64,000 bases of DNA from Hordeum vulgare subsp. vulgare (lineage: Eukaryota > Streptophyta > Magnoliopsida > Poales > Poaceae), in assembly GCF_904849725.1 (NCBI RefSeq), contig NC_058519.1, forward strand, positions 650,989,387 to 651,053,386, read 5' to 3'. The translations under genes and the position numbers were made by a program. Numbering within the stretch: the stretch's first letter is position 1; each line of letters opens with the position of its first letter. The notes beneath the pieces were generated by a model. The model did not search any database, had not been told where the DNA came from, and worked only from the letters and a program-made list of their open reading frames with translations. This document shows, piece after piece, positions 58,259 through 64,000 of the stretch.

Positions 58259-59652
58259 TGATAACCCACAAGTGTAGGGGATCGCAACAGTCTTCGTGGG
58301 TAAGATAACCCAATTTATTAATTCAACACAAGGGGAGCCAAAGAATATTTATAAGCTTTAATAGTTGACTTGTCAATTCAACCGCACCTGAAAGATACTT
58401 GCTTTGCAACAAAATATTAGTAGCAACGATAATATAGAAGTGATGGTGGCAACGGAAATAATGGTGGCAAAGCAACGAAAGTAAAACAGCTAAAGCAAAG
58501 CAACTTGTAACCAGCAGGATTAGAACACTGTAGGCTAGGGAGATGGATGGTTGGTCATGGATGAGAGATATCATGTATTTAACTTGGGGCAAGGCTCATA
58601 GAAAACTAATGTTCATCTAGGCCAATATCAAACATTAGGCATGTATCCCGAGTAGTCGTGTGTGCTTGCAATAAGAACTTGCACAACATCTTTTGTCCTA
58701 CCATCCCGCTACCAACGGGGCCAAAAGGAACTTATGGACATTAAGGTGCTCCTGTCAAAGAGCACCGGAACAAAGCATTAACAATCAATGGATACATGGA
58801 ATCCTCAAGTTATAGTATATCCCCTTTGGTGTCCCAAGTTGTCACCATTGGGATCGCCGGTTCCGGACTATAATAGGTGCATACTACTCATAGATAGGAT
58901 CAAGAACACAAATATATTCATGAAAACATAAGGTATTCATATATGAAATCATGGCACTCGGGACCAAAGTGACAAGCATTAAGAGCAACAAGTAGTAGCA
59001 AAGATGATAAACACCATAGTAGATGATAGGCAATATGCCCCCAGCAATCTCACGAACTATTACATTATCTAACTCATCCAATCCCTACCATCCCCTTAAC
59101 CTACAGTAGGGAATTACTCACACATGAAAGGGGAAGTCATGGAAGGGTGATGGAGTGACGATGGTGATGACGATGGCGACGATTTCCCCTCTCCGGAGGC
59201 CAAGGCAGCCTCCAGATTAGCTCTGCCGGAGAAGAACCGAGGGTGGCGGCGGCTCCGCGTCGAGAACTGGCAAAAGGACTTATGCTCTCAGGTTTCTCCG
59301 TCTTGGGTAAAAATAGGAGACAAGGTAGGGAACCAGAGGGGGTGGGCCCACCCAGGCAGCCTCCTTGCGTGGCCAAGGGGCAGGTCGCGCCACCAGGTCA
59401 CTTGGAGGCCTGGTGACCCCCCTCTGGCCCATCTTCTGGTCAAGGGTTCCTCCTGGTGCGTGTATTTTCTCTATTTTTTATTGGAATTTTCCAGGACACC
59501 TACAAATTCATTTTCCTGCACACACGAAAATCATACAAGCAGCTCTGCTGAAAACAGCGTTAGTCCAGGTTAGTTTCATTCAAATCATGCAAGAATGAGG
59601 CCAAAACAATAGCAAAATTATTTGGAAAAGTCGATACGTTTGAGACGTATCA
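58259..59652 (-). repeat. 3' LTR of Sabrina-like element
   Basis: 1394 bp. A GC-rich region at about 59332-59427 can fold, with outer pairs CCAGAGGGGG / CCCCCTCTGG and inner pairs GCCTCC / GGAGGC. A T-rich TATA-like site follows on the minus strand near 59310. Confidence 0.75.
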
Positions 59653-61141
59653 ACTCCCCCAAGCTTAGCATATTGCTTGTCCTCAAGCAATTTAGTTCAA
59701 CGAACTGGACGCGACAAAGAAAACTTTGACAAACTCTTTTGCTTCATTAGATGTATATAAGCATGTACTACGAACAAGTCCAACAAGTAGTGTAACAATG
59801 CGGCAAAGACAATGCACGAAGCAATCCTTCGATCATGTGAAGACTTTCGAACAAATAAGAATGAATAATATGCAACTAAAAATCATGACGAGATCACAAT
59901 GCACATGACTTGGACATACTAGAGTGGTATCTCGCTAGCCCCCATAAGTGAAGCAAAACATAAATGCAGACGCTCCTTCGGAGTCTTAAAGGAGACTAGA
60001 AATAAATATTTCAGAATGAGTAATATCACAATCATGCAGAAGACAATGTGGTACTTTGGGACAATGCACATTACATTGAGAATGACAATTATGCTCTCAA
60101 TAGTTGGTGTTTTGAAGAAAGAAGGTGAAGACTCTCGAACCGTGGCTTTTGATGGCAAGGTTGAAAACCCGTGGTTGGAAGCAAAGACTAAATAGGTACC
60201 AGAGCTCGCGGTTTTGAAAACAAAGATAAAATGTTTTTAGGAGTGTAACTTTCGAGTCAATGGTAGACGATAAAGGTTCTCAATATCTTCCACACCAACC
60301 ATATTAATGGCGGTTCCCATGCTTTTTATGTTTACACTCCCCCTCCACCAATTCTTACACAAGCCATGGCTAGCCGCATTCGCGGGTGCCCTCCATACAA
60401 TCTCAAGCCAAGGGGAGTGTAAGTTTATTTTTTATAAAACAATTAGAACTGGGCATTCTCCAAACCAGCCTCTGCCTCATAAAATTGACTAGAATAAACT
60501 TTGTCAAGGAGTAAAATATTTTTAGCATGGAAGATATTGATTGCCCCTAACGCTCCATGAGCTTGTACGAGTACAAAAAGAGAAGTGCATTTGAATAGTT
60601 TTGAGATGGTACACGAAAATCTTTTTTAGGATGGCTGGTAAATCCCATATATAGGAAGGTATGGTGGACTCATATGGAGCAACTGGTTTCAAGGATTTTG
60701 GATGCACAAGCAGTGAGTCCGCTAAGTACAGGCGAAGGCTAGCAAAAGACGGGGAAGCGACCAACTAGAGAGCAATAACATTCATAATCATGCAGAGCGA
60801 CAAAGCAACATTGAATCAGGCATGAAAGTGATATAACTATTCTGAAATAAAAAGATTATCAAGGCTTGATAGACTTCTAGTCATAAACATGTGTAAGCAT
60901 GTGCCAAGTCAATCCAAAAACTCTCTGAAGGGAAATACCACTTCAATATGCCAAACCATGAACAATGCAATGCATGCAAATCATTTCAATAACACATTAT
61001 GCACTCCAGCTATTTGAGACAAGTCACAAAGAAAACATGAACTACTGGGGAAGCATTGTAAACATAGCACTATGTCGCTACAAGATGGTCTCTAGATCAT
61101 AAGTACAGACATATGTACAAAAGTAGAAACAAATAGAGTTC
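59653..61141 (-). other. 3' non-coding interior of Sabrina-like element
   Basis: No gene recognised. Starts with the polypurine tract in reverse and a CTTGAGGACAAGC-type word on the minus strand, as in element A. Confidence 0.6.
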
Positions 61142-62665
61142 TGATGACCCACAAGTATAGGGGATCTATCATAGTCCTTTCGATAAGTAAGAGTGTTGAG
61201 CCCAACGAGGAGCAGAAGGATCTGACAAGTGGTTTTCACCAAGGTAATATCTGCAAGCACTGAAATTATCGGTAACAAGTGGTTGTGTGGTGAGATGATT
61301 CGTAGCAAGCAACAAGCAACAAAAGTAGCAATGGTGCAACAAAGTGGCCCAATCCCTTTTGTAGCAAGGGACAAGCCCGGACAAAGTCTTATAGGAGGAA
61401 AAACGCTCCCGAGGACACACGGGAATTTCTGTCCTGCTAGTTTTCATCATGTTCATATGATTCGCGTTCGTTACTTTGATAGTTTGATATGTGGGTGGAC
61501 CGGCGCTTGGGTACTGCCCTTACTTGGACAAGCATCCCACTTATGATTAACCCCTCTCGCAAGCATCCGCAACAACGAAAGAAGAATTAAGACAAAGTCT
61601 AACCATAACATTAAACTAGTGGATCCAAATCAGCCCCTTACGAAGCAACGCATAAACTAGGGTTTAAGCTTCTGTCACTCTAGCAACCCATCATCTACTT
61701 ACTACTTCCCAATGCCTTCCTCTAGGCCCAAATAATGGTGAAGTGTTATGTAGTCGACATTCACATAACACCACTAGAGGAAAAACAACATACAACACAT
61801 CAAAATATCGAACGAATACCAAGTTCACATGACTACTATTAGCATGACTTATCCCATGTCCTCAGGAACAAAAGTAACTACTCACAAAGCATAATCATAT
61901 TCATGACCAGAGAGGTAATGAGTAGCATCAAGGATCTGAACATAAACTCTTCCACCAAGTAATCCAACTAGCATCAACTACAAAGAGTAATTAACACTAC
62001 TAGCAACCTTACAAGTACCAATCGGAGTCGCGAGACGGAGATTGGTTACAAGAGATGAACTAGGGTTTGGAGATGAGATAGTGCTGATGAAGATGTTGAT
62101 GGTGATGAGTCCCCTCCGATGAGAGGAGTGTTGGTGATGACGATGGCGACGATTTCCCCCTCCGGGAGGGAAGTTTCCCCGGCAGGATCGTCCTGCCGGA
62201 GCTCTAGATTGGTTCTGCTCAAGTTCCGCCTTCTGGCTGCGGCGAATCCTCTAAAAAGCCTCCTCCTGATTTTTTTCGGAACGAAACCCTTCATATAGTA
62301 GAAGAGGGGAGCCAGTGGGCCAGCAGGGAGCCCACAAGCCCCCTAGGTGCGGCCACGGGGGTGGCCGCGCCTAGTAGGCTTGTGGCCACCTGCTGGCGCC
62401 CCTCTAGCACTTCTTCGGCCCAGTATTTTTTATATATTCCCAAAAAAATCCACGGTGATTTTCACGGCTTTTGGAGTTGCGCAGAATAGGCTTCTCAAAC
62501 TTGCTCCTTTTTCAGGCCAGAATTCCAACTGCCGGCATTCTCCCTCTTCATGTAAACCTTGCAAAATAAGAGAGAAAAGGCATAAGTATTGTACCGTGAA
62601 GTCAAATAACAGCCCCAAAAGAAATAAATATTAACATGAAAGCATGATGCAAAATGGACATATCA
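61142..62665 (-). repeat. 3' LTR of element D
   Basis: TGATGACCCACAAG to GGACATATCA. Collinear with 12424-13951 but more diverged around the hairpin region. Confidence 0.85.
62332..62385 (-). promoter_or_regulatory. Long near-perfect inverted repeat in LTR of element D
   Basis: Arms 62332-62356 and 62361-62385 around GGGG. 22 of 25 positions are Watson-Crick pairs plus one G-T wobble. The inner stem GCGGCCAC/GTGGCCGC replaces CCGCCACC/GGTGGCGG of element A. Confidence 0.7.
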
Positions 62666-64000
62666 ACTCCCCCAACCTTAGACCTCGCTTGTCCTCAAGT
62701 GAAAGCCGAGCTCAATAAATATGCCCACATCTTTAGGCAGAGAGGTGTCGACAAAACAAGATACGAACATGCAGGCATCATGATCATGATCAGAACAAAA
62801 ATACCATCATATGAACTCTTATGCTAAAGTGTCAATTCCTTCACAAAGTAAAGCATGGATCAAGAACCTTACCGAGAATCAACAACCGATAGCCTTTAGT
62901 CATTGAAGTAATTGCAATTTATCACAACATCAGAAAGAGTCAAGTTAGAGCTTGTAAAGCAAATCCACATACTCAATCATCTTTTCGTTCTCTACAATTG
63001 CTATACCTCACGTGGTACTCATGAGATCAAAGTTTCAGCTGAACACAGAGAAAGATAGCGGCTTATAGTTTTGCCTCCCAACTGCTTACCTCAAGGGTAA
63101 TGTCATCAATAATAATTCATGAATGCTTACCTCCAAGTTGACATATGAATATAGATCTTTCCCTAGCATATGACGTTAGCCAAGATAAAGGCGAAACAAG
63201 GAATTGGTGAAGATCACCATGACTCTTTCAAGGGCAAAAAGTAAAGGTACAAGATAGGCCCTTCGCAGAGGGAAGCAGAGGTTGTCATGCACTTTTGAGG
63301 TTTGGATGTGTGTCCTCTTAGTGCGGAGGAACATCACTTTATATTGCCTCCTATGATAAAGAACTTTATTATGCAGTCTGTCGCTTTTATGTCTTCCTCA
63401 TCAAAGGTTCGTACAAATATTGTTTTCCACACACTAATAGATCATACATATTAGGGAGCAATTTTTATTGCTTGCACCGATGATAACTTACTTGAGGGAT
63501 CTTATTCAATCCATAGGTAGGTATGGTGGACTCTAATGGAAAAACTGGGTTGAAGGTTTATGGATGCACAAGTAGTATCTCTACTTGGTGCGGGAGTTTT
63601 GGCTAATATGAGTTGGAAGCAATCGTCACATGCTAAGGGATCTCTAATCATATAACATTGTTCGGATCAAAGAAAACACAATTCATTATGTTGTCTTCCT
63701 TGTCCAACATCTACTTCTAAGCATGCAAGAGTTTAGTGAGTGTTCACAATCATAGATGGTGTCAAAGATGATATATTTATATGTGAACCTCTCCTTCTTT
63801 ATCACTTCCTATTAATTGCAACAATGACCAAGGTCTACGTTTGTCTACCCTCAACAAGTTTCAATCAACATTCTTTTTATATGTGAAGCCATCACTTCCC
63901 ATAAGATCATTACATGATCTTTCATGCTTTTGTTCTTTTCTCACTCTTTTGATCATGGTAAGAGGCAAAGCCCTGAACAAAGACACTCTTTATTATATGG
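62666..64000 (-). other. 3' non-coding interior of element D
   Basis: Matches the 3' interior of element A in reverse. No gene seen. Confidence 0.75.

Larger units (their letters stand above)
58259..64000 (-). mobile_element. Sabrina-like gypsy element, minus strand, 3' end only
   Basis: LTR 58259-59652 (TGATAACCC to ACGTATCA), then ACTCCCCCAAGCTT (polypurine tract in reverse) at 59653, then interior up to 61141, where element D interrupts. The 5' LTR and coding region lie beyond the window. The left flanking 5 bp are GTTGT. Family is from LTR sequence, from memory. Confidence 0.75.
61142..64000 (-). mobile_element. Element D: same family as element A, minus strand, 3' end only
   Basis: LTR 61142-62665 (1524 bp) is the reverse complement of an element A-type LTR, followed by ACTCCCCCAACCTT and interior matching 38077-39600 in reverse. 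The rest lies beyond the right edge. Left flanking 5 bp are AGTTC. Confidence 0.85.

Overview
The window is grass nuclear DNA, most likely from wheat, barley or a close relative. It holds one intact spliced host gene and a deep nest of LTR retrotransposons. The Triticeae assignment rests on recognised repeats: LTRs starting TGTTGGAAATATGCCCTAGA (Angela/WIS/BARE-1 group), LTRs starting TGATACGTCCATTTTGCATC with a tRNA-Asp primer site (Sabrina/WHAM-like Athila-clade gypsy), and Sukkula-type LARD elements with 4.9-kb LTRs. Family names are from memory of published elements, not from a search. There are no rRNA or tRNA genes, no bacterial-type genes and no CRISPR array.

Layout. (1) 1-3.9 kb is a decayed DNA-transposon-like locus. 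A plus-strand GRF-type zinc-finger gene with one intron and a small TATA-driven gene with one stop converge on a minus-strand plant-mobile-domain (PMD) pseudogene whose splice sites survive despite stops. (2) 4.4-8.8 kb is an intact minus-strand gene in three exons for a 695-aa triple CCCH zinc-finger protein. (3) 8.8-10.0 kb is a gap ending in a truncated Fatima-like LTR piece. (4) 10.0-56.9 kb is one minus-strand gypsy LTR (element B) split open by later insertions. These are an Angela-group solo LTR (10550-12325) and a 43.5-kb gypsy element A (12424-55976). Element A itself carries a 2.7-kb-class LTR (16180-20668) that holds another solo LTR, a degenerate minus-strand Angela-group copia (20901-34901) with a Sukkula solo LTR inside its left LTR, and a complete Sukkula (40760-55589) inside its 3' LTR. 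That Sukkula in turn carries an Angela-group solo LTR. (5) 56.9-64 kb holds the start of element B's interior, a copia protease fragment, a Sabrina-like LTR and interior, and another element of the A family (D) running off the right edge.

Most insertion boundaries are fixed by TG...CA ends and 5-bp target-site duplications (ATTCA, ATTCA, ATTGC, CCTGT, TGAGT, TAAGG, GAAAA; ATCC for element A), so the order of insertion can be read. The coding parts of elements A and C are broken by stops, frameshifts, deletions and nested insertions, and neither looks autonomous. The exception is a 172-codon frame downstream of element A pol, which is open and preceded by a segment resembling the element's own LTR promoter.

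The most notable observations are: an out-of-place second copy of gypsy pol plus Angela LTR sharing exactly the same junction (32198-34901), which also supplies an empty site for a nested insertion; long GC-rich hairpins in the same place upstream of the TATA region in LTRs of several gypsy families, with different stem sequences; an array of palindromic 15-mers within an LTR; and the LTR-like promoter module ahead of the downstream ORF.
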